DNA of 64,000 bases from assembly GCA_958510875.1 (NCBI GenBank), contig OY294068.1, positions 35,940,297 through 36,004,296 of the forward strand, read 5' to 3'. The notes beneath the pieces were generated by a model. The model was not told where the DNA came from. It did not search any database and saw nothing but the letters and a program-made list of their open reading frames with translations. A program made the translations under genes and the position numbers. This stretch comes from Endomychus coccineus (Eukaryota > Arthropoda > Insecta > Coleoptera > Endomychidae). Shown piece after piece: positions 23,300 to 34,264 of this stretch (its first letter is position 1; every line of letters begins with the position of its first letter).

Positions 23300-24000
23300 C
23301 AGCGGCGGCTGGTGAAACATGGTTGTCGGGATGCGCATGAATAGGAAAAAGCACTACAAACGAAAATTTTGCCTTTTTCAATGTCAAATACCCTCAAACT
23401 ACGAATGGGAAATTCGCAGAGCAAAAATATTTGCTTAAAGAAATAGGTTTCGTTGGCCAAATATCCCCGTTCATTGACGGATTGACAGGAATCTCGACGA
23501 AAATTACCTAAAACAATATTAAAATAACAAAAAATTATAGGTACACGCTCTCAGATCTTCAACTTTTCAGATGAAAGGTGAACTTACCCTCCAATCTCTA
23601 GATAAATCCAAGGTTGAGGTTATTTCTAATCCATTCTTCTATTTTTGGAATTCGCAAAATCGTTAATTACACAATTATTGAAATCTGGAATCGGTGGAAT
23701 TAGTGTTTTCTCTATACTTATCATGCGAAGTGAATTCAGTCTCTCCTGCGCCATTGTATTTCTCAAAAATGTTTCAACTCTTTTACGAATCGAAAAACAG
23801 CGTTCACTCGCAACACTAGTCATCGGTGTGGTACAAATAAATTTAAATAATAAAACAGTTTCACTAGAGCCGCCCGTGAGGTTTCGATCTATAAATAATT
23901 GCAAAATTGCTGCTTCACGAAAATCTTTCCTGCTTTACATTACATTTAATTCACTTTTCAGTTTAACTTCGCCGAGGTGAAACATAAACAACGTCAGTGT
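23300..24000 (-). mobile_element. hAT transposon 3' end (ZMYM1-like transposase)
   Basis: The minus-strand frame at 23,904-23,626 reads LLFKFICTTPMTSVASERCF, then RKRVETFLRNTMAQERLNSL, then SIEKTL and NDFANSKNRRMD and a stop. This is the hAT dimerisation domain of ZMYM1/DUF4371-type transposases (usual TxPVTSASCERSFS and LRxTMxQERL). Upstream (to about 24,000) further worn codons (GEVKLKSEL) precede it. The 3' terminus is at 23,300, where CAGCGGCGGCTGGTGA gives a hAT-type inverted terminus. The rest of the gene is missing. Confidence 0.75.
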
Positions 24001-24261
24001 GCATTGAGCAGTGCACGCGAATCTCATAATGTACGTACACGTATCTCCTGTTTCACGTATCCGAGTGGTCTCTTTCTGACGCATGATTAACTGGATCACT
24101 CCTGGGTACTATTCGAAAATTGAACTGGCTGCAGTTGTGCCAGCGTTATTATTTAGTGACCTATGTATTTGGGGTTGCTGATTCAATACCAATAATTTCA
24201 TATGTTAAGTTTTAAGTTTTAACATATCAAATTGAGTATTGATATTAGTTTCGATTATTAG

Positions 24262-25050
24262 GTCAGGTTCGTCGATAAAATCCATGGTATGATATTGGAC
24301 GATCGACGAGTTCAATTGCACGAGATTGCTGAGGCCATAGGCATCTCAATCTAACGAGTACGGAACATTTTGCATACATTTCTGAATATGAGAAAGCTAT
24401 CTGCCAGATGTGTGCCGTATTTGTTCTCTGTTGACAACAAGTGCGACCGTGTGACAATACAAAGGAGTGTTTGGCGATGTTCAAGCGCGATAAGAAGGTC
24501 TATTTTCGCCGTTTCATAACATGGATTCATCACAATACTCCAACGACCAAAGAACAGTCGAAACAGTGGACTTGTCCTGGTGAATCGAAGCCGAATGAGG
24601 TCAAAGTGGGTTTATCGGTCAACAAAGTCATGGCTACGTTTGTTTGGGATGCACACGATATTGTCCATATCGATAACGTTGGAAAGAGCACTGGCGTATA
24701 TTGCGGAGCTGTTGGATCGATTCGACTCCAATTTGAAGCGGCCCCATTTTGCGAAGAAAAAAGTGCTCTTCCACCAGGACAGGACATCGGCGCACAGGTC
24801 CGCAGTCACAATGGCAAAATTGCATGAATTGCGCTACGAATTGGTTCGACATCCACCATATTCTCCAGATTTGGTCATCGCTGAAACAAACGCCTATTTT
24901 GAAGGATTTCTGAAATCTTGTTATTTGGGAGGGATCGAAAAATTAGAAAAACTTTGGACGAAGTGTATCGCACTACAAGGAGATTATATTGGGAAATAAA
25001 ATGAGTTTCTTGTTTCATTTTTCCGGGACTTTTCATCTTGCCCTCGTATG
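24262..25050 (+). mobile_element. mariner element, most of transposase, inactivated
   Basis: Blocks in order: VDKIHGMILDDRRVQLHEIA and EAIGIS (helix-turn-helix), LSARCVPYLFSVDNKCDRVT, WIHHNTPTTKEQSKQW (the first catalytic motif VDETW is lost), KVMATFVWDAHDIV, KKVLFHQDRTSAHRS with the second aspartate, HELRYELVRHPPYSPDL with the third, then a deletion of about 25 codons to VIAETNAYF, and the C-terminus EKLWTKCIALQGDYIGK with stop near 25,000. A 3' terminal sequence follows (GGGACTTTTCATCTTGCCCT). Three or more frameshifts occur. Close kin of the copy at 4.5-5.5 kb. Confidence 0.8.
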
Positions 25051-25289
25051 AGTGGAGATATTATTGATGGAGTTTTCCGAGTGCAAAAATATAATAATAT
25101 ACATCTACAGTGTGTCCAATTTGAGAATGTCTATCATGAGGATATCGGAAATGACAGTATATACAGTTTTGGTTGAACGGAGAAAAGTTGGGTAAATGAG
25201 GGCCTATGATTCTAATGGAAGTATAAAATTTCCGATATTATTTTTATTTTCAAGTTATTTTGGGAAAACAGAGTTTGTTGATTTCTCAA

Positions 25290-25620
25290 CTCATTTTTAT
25301 CTAGCATTACCGTTAGAGATGGAATAAAATAGAAAATCTTGAATAGTACACTTCCGTGGATAGCTAATGTTGACAATTCTTGGCTTGCGGATGGATTCTG
25401 CGTCACAATAGCACATTTGAGGGCATCAAATCGAGCTATTGTGACGCAAAATCCATCCGGGAACCAAGGATTTTCAAAATAATAAATACTTCTTTGTGCA
25501 ACATTTTATGAGCTTTCTTGCATCAACGTCTGTTTTAATATTCGACGTTTCGTTCCTGATCAAACATCACTTTTTTTAAAATACGGCTCTCTTTTTTTAA
25601 TACAACTCCTTGAGATATTA
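25290..25620 (-). repeat. Penelope-like terminal region with 34-bp inverted repeat
   Basis: CACTTCCGTGGATAGCTAAT and CGGATGGATTCTGCGTCACA at 25,350-25,410 match PLE-end sequence at 37.33 and 61.55 kb. Here the motif is present twice as an inverted repeat (25,379-25,412 and 25,435-25,468, 3-4 mismatches). Downstream, 25,530-25,570 read on the minus strand gives GTGATGTTTGATCAGGAACG then AAACGTCGAATATTAAAACA, the kind of sequence found at PLE ends (TGATG - short stem - CGAAACGTC). No coding sequence. Confidence 0.5.
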
Positions 25621-27700
25621 TCTATTCTGCATTGATGAATGTACCAGATCATTTCGCGTTGATTGGTTTATTCTATACAGTCACACAATACATGTATGTT
25701 CAATGATTGCCAATATCAATGTTCTGAATAGTTTCGGATAAGTTAACTCATTTGAAGTATTTCACAAATTTTAAAACTAACAAGCCTTTCGAAACAATTC
25801 AGATAGTTCATTCTATACATTGACACAGTTGACACAATATAACATGTATGTTGGATGATCACCGATAGCAAGTAGTTGCTATTCAAACACAACTCCCGGG
25901 AATCACTTAATTTGCTTCCCTACTTGCATATTTCATACTAATGTGACTGATATGATAAATATGCGCTGATACGAAACAGGAGAGATTCGTATTATTTGAT
26001 TCCCGATATTAACTTACCCAAATCATACGTAACCTGTCCACTTCTAGTTATCTACAATACCATGATCGGGGCAAATAATGCTATCGACTCACGGGTAGAA
26101 CGATTATTGATAAAGTTCCTCGAGCTACAACAATATATACAATCAGTCTATTAAGATACAATTTTTTCTCAAGATTTGTTGAATCTTGATGGATTTCTAT
26201 TTATTAGCCTATAATTAATCGAGTTTTATTTCGAAAAAATGACCCTCCTGATATGAGTTGTGCATTTTTATGAAGAACCAGTGGCGACTTCTCTAGGTAG
26301 GCAGGGGAGGCTTAGAAATCAAACTAAGCAATAGAAAATCATTCATTCAAAAAATTAAATTCATCATTTGTTCAAAGGGGGGAGGGGTAAAACTATTTCA
26401 GTTCAATCACACGCATATAATTTGGAACCAACCTAGTAAAGTAGTCAGTCATGAAATTCAGCACACTATATTCTATTTGAGGCAGTTCCGAATAATGCTT
26501 CGGATTCTAAACCGACCGAACTATCATTTTCCGTCAGACGAATTCCCTTATAACAACATGTGTAACATCATAGTTTGATTACAATGAACTGAACAGAGAC
26601 AAGAAATCACCCTAGAGGCACTGTCCATACCGTGAGTAGTGAGTCAGTTGGAGGAAAGATAGCACGAACACGATTGCAGTTGGACGGTAGCTTACAAAAA
26701 CGGTGAAAAGCAGTTTGAAGTTGGAATAGAGATAGAACTTTTGTGTGACATGTTGGTATACCTAACCTAGTACCGGTGTTTTATGATACAACATTTTTGT
26801 CTGATGTTGACAGACAGGGTCAAATCTTAGGGCATTCAAGTTATCTGATTATAGAATTGCAACGAAAACTAACTCGATTGAGAATAGATTGTTTGAGTGG
26901 AGAAACAATATTTAAGTCATGTGAGAAACTATCTTTCAATTCCATGAACATGTCAATTTATCCAATCCACAATAATTTATGTTTTACGTTCATTTACTCA
27001 TCAGATCGTAATACAATTCGAACATGCACAGATCAACTTATTTGAGGTCAACTGTTTTCGCCTGGATGGCATTTATCAATCTGGATGGAGGAATCTCATA
27101 TTTGATTTTTTATAAAAGCAATCTATTCTGCCTGATCACTAATTTTTGATTTCATTCTTCCGATTCCCCATGCAACATAAGGCAAAATTGATATCGTATT
27201 TATATCAACGAGCAATCTAATCTAAAATTGATTACAGGAGGACAGAACTTCCGTGTTTCAGCCACATTATATATTCAAAATAAGTTACTGTTCATCGATG
27301 CATGAATAATTCTTTGCAGCTTATTACAATGTTATAATGTTACTTATATTGGTAATTTATTCAGGATATTGGATCATGCGATCTTATGTAACTTTCGCAT
27401 AACGAAATGTCATTCTTAGATTTCTAATAATGATTGGTTATTAAACGGAATTTAAAGAGATTGCAAATCTAGAGATTTGGCGTTTGATAAGTGATAAGTG
27501 ACAATTCATTATCAAAATTTAATCTCAACCTCAGCCTAGATATTTTCAATGTAAAACGCTCCATAAGCTAAAATAACATTAAATTCAGTTTACAACGTGA
27601 AACACTGCTTATGATCGGTGAACCTAACTATAGAGAAGACTTATACACTAAAAGAGTACACAACTGTGTGTGCACTATAACACTGACAAATACGAAATAT
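25621..27700. other. No gene recognised; one orphan hAT-type terminus
   Basis: AT-rich. At 26,279 CAGTGGCGACTTCTC begins a terminus that matches, in reverse, the end at 31,113 (CAGCGGCGGCTTCTC read on the minus strand). The two share GGTAGGCAGG-like sequence further in, so they are ends of one hAT family, but their flanking 8-mers differ, so I do not call a single 4.8-kb element. The 89-codon frame at 26,776-27,045 has no recognisable motif. Confidence 0.3.
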
Positions 27701-27704
27701 TACC

Positions 27705-27790
27705 CTTATTCACTAAAAATACTATTAAAATACTAAGAACCTCCCAGATACCAAGTAGCCATCATCATCATAGCCATATTTCGGTTATTA
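27705..27790 (-). repeat. Penelope-like 3'-end repeat
   Basis: Minus strand: TATGATGATGATGGCTACTT, GGTATCTGGGAGGTTCTTAG. Same block as at 13.45, 14.37, 30.03 and 47.83 kb. Short, no coding sequence attached. Confidence 0.5.
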
Positions 27791-28254
27791 ATTGTATTTT
27801 TATATTTTGGTGCATTTTCGATCCAAAAAGTCATTGGATCTGCCACTTTGAAATTGAAATTTTCAAACTCGGATTCGTAACATTTTCGCATTAAAACCGA
27901 ATGAAATTTCCGAAATATTACATTCGTTGTTAATAATTGGCCAATATGTTAATTAAAAAATTAATAAGCCATTTTGGCAAGTACGGAGTGGTTTTCTATT
28001 GATCCTTAGGGTATCCCAAAAGGTTTGAAAGAGAAAGATATTTGGAAACGAAACATTTCGTTGACTGAACTATTAATAATTATTGAATTGTAGAGTTCCG
28101 AAGTTTTGAGTGATTTCCGCTCAATGAACAATATACTGTATTTCTTACAATTAATTGGCCCCAAACTGAGCCATCAAGATTGAGCTGATTCCATTTGAAT
28201 AATCAGTTCAGCCGTCAATGAAACAACAAAATTGAAAAGCAAATATGTTATCAG

Positions 28255-28466
28255 GTTCTGGATCGAAGGTAGACCTTGTGGTCCTGTACAGCATATCTGA
28301 TCACAAATCCAGTGGATGGATTGAAAATGAGAGAAAATCATTTGTTTAATATTATCCAATTCCTTATTCAATCAACTTATTCAAAGCTGACACTCAATGC
28401 AAAACGATATTATATTTTTACTTGTAAGCCCATTGGTTCAGGATCACCTTCTGCGCCTTCTACACC
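28255..28466 (-). pseudogene. Collagen-like exons (45-bp Gly-X-Y exon and a decayed neighbour)
   Basis: On the minus strand, a polypyrimidine tract and CAG (28,469-28,467) precede exactly 45 bases (28,466-28,422) that read GVEGAEGDPEPMGLQ, followed directly by a GTAAAA donor. Fifteen codons of Gly-X-Y in phase 0 and a 45-bp length are classic for collagen triple-helix exons. One Gly is replaced (GAA, one change from GGA). About 140 bases downstream, after TACAG, 28,284-28,267 reads GPQGLP and then loses the pattern (SIQN), and the frame does not join cleanly. A fragment at 28,880-28,863 (GLSGPK) may be a third. I infer a relic of a collagen gene, or an unusual live one with further exons outside the window; the Gly loss favours a relic. 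Confidence 0.45.
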
Positions 28467-28469
28467 CTG

Positions 28470-29369
28470 AAAATAAAACCCAGAGATGAATATTTCAGAA
28501 AATTCGGAAAAATTTCAAGAATAATGCCACTCTAGTGATTTTCTATTACAATAGACAATCGTTGATAAATGGCAAGGAGGTAACGATATCTTTGTAAAAT
28601 TTAGGTTGTAGACTACCCATACGGAGATTCTGATTTTCTATTGGATGAAAACTATTGGAAACGGGTGAGAGGAACCTTCCTCTATATTGTTATGATTTTA
28701 AAATGTTTTCCGGACAAATGAAAAACAATACAAAAGCAAAAGCAAGAATGGTTATTTTATTTAACTCGCTAAGTTACACAAAAGAAATCAGTTATTACCA
28801 TAGAACTATCATCCTAAGGAGACAGAATTGTTTACATTTAAACACGATCAGACATTGCCAAATTTTGGGCCACTCAGACCACTGTATATTACAAGTATGG
28901 CCGTATGGAATGTGCTGTTGCCGGATTAGCTGTTCTGTGTGCCGGATTGAGATTTGTAATTATTATATAAACGTCCATAGCATTATTTATTCGTTATATT
29001 AGGAGCAATACTGTTGAAATGTCGTCTTTTCTGAAAAATATTCCATTATTTATGGTAACCTGGAATATACAATCGAATTATAGAATATTTAAACTTTCAA
29101 ATATGGGACTACTCCATTCCATTGCATCATTTGTTTAGAAAGCGACAACGCCGCGCACTTTTTTTGATGAATGGGGACTTGGTTCTGTACCATGATACAA
29201 TGAATATGTTCTGGTACCAAGTTTTCAATCTTAGTTACAGCACTTTTTTTATCATTCGGTATTAGGCCGAATACCCATTTTATATTGAATACCAAATCAT
29301 GAAAAAAAAACTCATAATAAATATTACTCAGGACAATTTTTATTTTAATAAGAAATTAGTATATTTAAT
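28470..29369. other. No clear feature
   Basis: Possible third collagen-like relic at 28,863-28,880 (see 28.3 kb). The frames at 28,655-29,002 (plus) and 29,089-29,295 (minus) show no motif that I recognise. Confidence 0.25.
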
Positions 29370-29866
29370 ACCTGAAATCTATCAGTGATAAGTTATTATT
29401 ATGAATGAAAACAATTTTTTCAGCAGTTGTTGATAGCAAACGATTGCGCTTTCCCTCATAAATTATTCCTGCTTCCGAAAATAACCGCTTACTGTATACA
29501 CTGCTACCGGGAGATGATGAATGAATCTTAGCAAATTCTGCTAGACTTTGATACTGTTTTGCGTTTGCTGACCAACACTTGTAAGCATCTGCTGTTCAAT
29601 CTAGGCGAACTAGGCAAACAGTTAAAAATTTAATTTGATGTAACAATCAACAAATAAAACGCGTTGTGACACGATATACTCGCAAATGAAACAAATTACC
29701 GAAAGCACTTCAATGATGCAGGTCGGAACCTGCCGCCCGCGAAATATACTAAGCGTCGCCGAATACTCGGCCGACGAATATTCGGAGCTTCGGTCGAGAT
29801 CCTTGCCGAAGATTCGGTATTCGGTAAAATCACTATTCGTGGCACCTCTAGTAATTATGACTCGGC
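29370..29866 (-). mobile_element. hAT transposon relic (BED-type), 3' end and subterminal repeats
   Basis: Minus strand 29,590-29,370 reads WSANAKQYQSLAEFAKIHSS, then SPGSSVYSKRLFSEAGIIYE and GKRNRLLSTTAEKIVFIHNN. This is the hAT dimerisation domain of the zf-BED group (PxSxxSERLFSxAGxIxxxKRNRL). Next to it, 29,745-29,835 holds repeated CGAATA and TTCGG strings in both orientations (for example ATTCGGTATTCGG), as found just inside the ends of that hAT group, and ACTAGAGGTGCCACGAATAG (29,866-29,847, minus) looks like its 5' terminus. The central transposase is deleted, leaving about 500 bp. Confidence 0.65.
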
Positions 29867-30024
29867 GACAAAGAGGTCCGTTGGTTTTCTTTGTCATACT
29901 TCATGTAATCATTGCGACAAGTCAAATGTAGTTTTATGAATGAGATGTTTCGTCTCCTTAGGATAATGGGTCTATGGTTATTACACACGATATAAAAGTC
30001 CCAAATTGTCTTTTCGATAATGAA

Positions 30025-30110
30025 CATTAAAGTTATGATGGCTACTTGGTAGCTGGAAGGTTCTTAGTACTTTATTAGTATTTTTAGTTGATTAGGATGT
30101 TTATTTCGTA
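30025..30110 (+). repeat. Penelope-like 3'-end repeat
   Basis: GTTATGATGGCTACTTGGTA then GCTGGAAGGTTCTTAG; same family block as at 13.45, 14.37, 27.7 and 47.83 kb, here on the plus strand. GGCTAC and GTAGCT form a stem between TGATG and a GGAA (usual GAAA). Confidence 0.5.
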
Positions 30111-30189
30111 ATTATTAGTGAAATAGAGATGACCATACAAATTTATAGTCACTCTTGACAGAGTTCAAATCAGCAGTGTATAGGAGACT

Positions 30190-30560
30190 TTACCTCTCAT
30201 GGAGCTCATTAGCAGATCGAGAAAATTTGCGATGTTACTAAGCGATCCTATATCGGAGGGATAACCAAAAAATGTTCAATGCTATCTACGAGATGTCCCA
30301 CTAAGAAATCCAAAGAATGTGCAACATTGACTGATGGATTTCTCGCTATAGAGCGATATCGAACCGAACCAATGTAACAATCGAGAAACAAATGAATATT
30401 CACTAATTTCTTGTTGACTTTTGTCAGATAACAGGTCATTCAGTAACATTGCAATCTTTCACGTTCTACTGATGAGCTCCATGAGAGAGCGAAACAGCTG
30501 TCCACAACTATTATTTTGTGACGTTACTAATCGTTCGAGACTGGAGAGACTTTAAGATTA
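30190..30560 (+). mobile_element. Hammerhead-type short repeat with full core
   Basis: At 30,469-30,502 the parts of a type I hammerhead stand in order: CTGATGA (30,469-30,475), stem II GCTC/GAGC with a 7-nt loop (30,476-30,490), GAAA (30,491-30,494), a minimal stem III (one C-G pair after A-U, AGCT loop) and the cleavage triplet GTC (30,500-30,502). Stem I (GTTCTA with CACAAC) keeps four of six pairs. A half copy of the motif lies inverted at 30,197-30,218 (CTCATGGAGCTCATTAGCAG). GATGTTACTAAGCGATC near 30,231 and GACGTTACTAATCGTTC near 30,520 are short direct repeats. No protein; it resembles a retrozyme-like non-autonomous element. Confidence 0.6.
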
Positions 30561-32395
30561 TAGTACCATTAACACCAAATACCAGTAATACACCGAATTC
30601 CAACTCTATTCGATGTTCTCGTATTTGTGTCGTAAGCTGCTATAGCCATATCCTTCTCCAACACGTGAAATCTTATGGTGTGAACTGTGCCTCAACGGGT
30701 GCTTTCTCTCTATGTTCAGTTATTGTAGATTACACATAATGAGGTATGTATATATTCTTAAAAACGAATTTGTTTGACCGAATATAGCTGATCGCAGGGT
30801 TCAAATTTGATGCAATCATTAGTTTTTAGGCATCCACCGGATCTGCTTGGATTGACCCTTGAGCCGTATTCCATGACTTTGTCTAATTGGTTGCAGATTC
30901 CATGCGTGTAAATACTTTAACCCATCCTTTGAATATCGGATTCACATTGAAATATACCAGTAATTATCTCGCAATGCTATGTATCATTTGAATTTTGTTA
31001 AATTAAGTAGGTATAATTGAATGATAATACTCATTTTTCTATTTGTGAGTTTGATTTGAATATTTTTATGAAGATGCACTGCGTCTCCTGCCTATCCGGA
31101 GAAGCCGCCGCTGATTTAGGTCTCTTTTCTCTATACAACATACTCATGCTTACACTGTAGGACTTTTCACTTGAGGGAAAAGAAAGTCACATTATAACTT
31201 TTACCAATTTCGTACAGATGGTTGGAGGTTAATTGATGCGTAGCGAGGGATTTAGAATGAGGGGTCGCTACATCTGATTAGTATCTTTTGAAACATGAAA
31301 GCTATTAAGCTCTAATGCAAAGGATTGTATTGATTAGACTATGCTTTTCCTCCCGTTCTAAACCCTTGCAAATTAGCTGCCACATTAGACAGAATGGAAT
31401 GCTGTCGAGTGTAATTCTTAGATACTTCAGTTACATATCAAACTAACAAAGTAATGTGTTCCTATGGAAATCCCAAAGTACAACTAGAACAATGTGAAGC
31501 AAATATTGATTCAAGATGTGAAATACGGAAATGTTTTCTTCTGCGGACAGTGGCATAATTGGATTTTGCCGCCTTCTTGATCTAACTCTCAATGTTCTTA
31601 GGACAGTGAGAATTTGTTAAAGAGATCATTAACTAGAATATAGCAGACTTTATTTTAATCATCTGTGAATCTTATTAAATAGTTGGACTTACATATTGTT
31701 TTCTAAAATTACTATTTTCACCCCCTTAAGAAGAATCATGACTTCGCCTGTAGTTGCTTTCGCTTCCATAAATTTTAATATTACACTTACAGATCCTCTG
31801 TTTTGTTCATTTAGAACCTTGTTTTTACTTCTTTTACTGTACGCAGTATAACAAAGAGAAGTATTGTAATCGGGGCAAAAAAAATGTCCAGGATTTTCGC
31901 CGATGTTTCCGTTTGAGCATTTCTGAATCGATGTAGATTATTTCTGACATGATGTGGGTGAAAATCACAATGAAAATCAGGATCTATTAATGTTATCAAA
32001 TTAGAAGTATAAATGAATCTTTTAAATGTAGAATGTGAATGACTTCACATAACACTGCCCTTCAGTTCCAGTTTCGTAGAGTATCTTTGGAGGACGCAGG
32101 ATAGCCAATGTTCTTTTTCATTATTTTAAATAATTTAATAGTTACTCTTTTTCTTCCAACATTTGGTGAACACTATAATTGTCTCGTAATTACATTTAAC
32201 TTATATATAAATTCTTGAGAATACCTGGTTCAAGAATCATTATTAATTACATTTAAGATTACAAATAATTTGTATTATTTTATATGATAAGGAAAGAACA
32301 CAATTATGTTTGTAACACAGTTTAACGATGCTTCTAATCTGCAATAGCATATGACACACTGTTGATTATTCTGCAAACAGAGGATGATGAAACTC
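30561..32395. other. No gene recognised; orphan hAT-type terminus at 31,113
   Basis: AT-rich. The terminus at 31,113 (minus-strand CAGCGGCGGCTTCTCCGGAT) pairs in sequence with that at 26,279. No transposase was found between them that belongs to this end. Confidence 0.3.
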
Positions 32396-32399
32396 GAAT

Positions 32400-32570
32400 A
32401 AAATCAGCAACGATAATTTGCATGGCCTTATATATTGATATCAGACTCAATTGGGCAACTCATATAGAAGCAGCCTGTAAGAAAATATCAAGTCCTATTT
32501 ATTTGTAGAGAAAATAGAAAACATTGACTACTGAATTAAATGTTACAGATTTTGAGTAAATTTGAATTTG
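32400..32570 (+). mobile_element. Non-LTR RT fragment
   Basis: A single frame reads LYIDIRLNWATHIEAACKKI, SSPIYL and a stop, then TTELN. It matches the segment after the reverse transcriptase catalytic core of LINEs (FLGxxLDxxLxWxxHIxxxxxKxxxxxyxLR). Only about 50 codons survive. Confidence 0.55.
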
Positions 32571-33175
32571 ATTCTCCAACTTCAGGTAGCCTAAACATAA
32601 GATTTTGTAGCATAAAAACGACTTTAATCGATTATTAATCAAATGTTTGCTAATGAAGAAGCTGATTATTCACTTCGACTCCATATTCGCTATCAGCGAC
32701 GTCAAAAATCATCGAGATATCATTTCGAAGTCAAAACAATGAATATTAAACGGTTTGAGAAATTAATCATTTATTTACTTAATGTTTATTCTCATAAAGG
32801 AGAATTCATTTGACCGGAAGTTCGGAATCCGCGACCCTAAAATACTTTAGATATGATTTTAGAGCCGAAATACTTGTTTTTGAATTTAAGCGAATAATTG
32901 TTTATTAATATATTGTCTATTTTTTATAAAGTAAAAAGAAAATACAATGTAAAAAAGAAAGAGGCGAAGTTTAGCTTATGCTACTCATTCTTAACCTCTA
33001 ACAGAAATAAAATAAAAAGGAAGAATTATAAACTTAAAAAGAGAAAAATAATAATCTAACAATCTGAAGTTTGTTACAGAGAAAATAAATAAATTTATGC
33101 AATACTAAATAAAATTCGATTTAAATTCTCTCTTGAGAAAATGTTCTGAACCTGTTTCGAAAGCAGTGAGTATAG
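32571..33175. other. No feature recognised
   Basis: Very AT-rich; no coding or repeat signal. Confidence 0.25.
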
Positions 33176-34259
33176 TAGTCCAGGCTGTGAACCGGGATTT
33201 TAGCTATAATAAAAAAAAACATGAGTTCGAATCAAAAATCAAAAATTTTTTTTGCATCAGCTTCAGGAGGTTCTCAGGATCATTCATACACCTTAAAACC
33301 TCTTGAGAACCCCAACCTCACCCATTGAGGGCGAAAATGGTCCGAAATCTTCAAGTCTTGGATTGTATTTTCTACAAAAAAGATATTTTGGCATTTCGAG
33401 TGCACCTAGGAGGTTTTTTGGGTCGCTGAACATGAATCCGTAGCCAGATTTACTTGCAATCCATCGTTGGGGTGGGCAAATCGATAAAACTGGCGCATTT
33501 CGCACCCCTATATGTTATTTTGCAATTTACGTGTTTTTGGCTTTCCGAATGCACTAAGGATGTTTTTTGGGTCGCTGATCACGAATCCGTAGCCACATTT
33601 ACTTGCAATTCATCGTAGGGGTGGTAAAATTGACGAAATTGGCCATTTTTGCACCCCTATATGTTATTTTGCAATTAACGTGTTTTTGGCATTTCGAATG
33701 CACCAAGGAGGTTCTTTGGGTCTCTGAATACGATTCCGAAGCCAGATTTACTCCAAAGTAATTTCAGAATGCAAGAATAATAAAAATTCAGAAGCGTGTC
33801 AAATTAGTCATTTTTGTGAATGTCCCACCCCTACGATGATATTCGAGTAAATGTGGCTTCGGAATCGTATTCAGCGACCCAAAAAACCTCCTTGGTGCAT
33901 TCGAAATACCTAAAACACGTAAATTCCAAAATGACATATAGGGGTGCAAAATTGGTCAATTTCGTCGATTTTACCACCCCTACTATGGATTGCAAGTAAA
34001 TCTGGCTACGGATTCGTGTTCAGCGACCCAAAAAACCTCCTAGATGCACTCGAAATGCCAAAATACCTTTTTTGTAGAAAATACAATTCAAGACTTGGAG
34101 ATTTCAGGCCATTTTCGCCCCCAATGGGTGGGGTAAGGATTCTCAAGAGGTTTTAAGGTGTATGAATGTTCCTGAGAACCTGAAGCTAATGCAAAAAAAT
34201 TTTTTGATTCGAACTTACACGTTTTTTAATTTTTATTTTCCGGTTCATACCCTGGACTA
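33176..34259. mobile_element. Foldback element with tandem repeats inside each arm (family A, copy 1)
   Basis: An imperfect palindrome of about 1.08 kb. Ends are TAGTCCAGGCTGTGAACCGG (33,176-33,195) and, inverted, CCGGTTCATACCCTGGACTA (34,240-34,259), with TAG on both outer sides. Each arm carries about three tandem units of roughly 148 bp marked by GGTTTTTTGGGTCGCTGA (33,413; 33,561; 33,711) and by the inverse (TCAGCGACCCAAAAAACCTC) on the right. Reading frames in the two arms (for example 33,293-33,505 and 33,944-34,156) are mirror images of each other. No transposase. The 44.0-45.1 kb element has the same ends and the same internal motif. Confidence 0.8.
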
Positions 34260-34264
34260 TAGAA

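Noticed and set aside
26279..31113. A single 4.8-kb hAT transposon between matching termini
   Set aside because: Flanking 8-mers (TGAAGAAC and ATTTAGGT) differ, and the transposase fragment inside carries its own distinct subterminal repeats.
33293..34156. Two similar 70-codon frames on opposite strands (33,293-33,505 minus; 33,944-34,156 plus)
   Set aside because: They are mirror images produced by the arms of the foldback element; similarity is at DNA level and there is no sign of protein selection.
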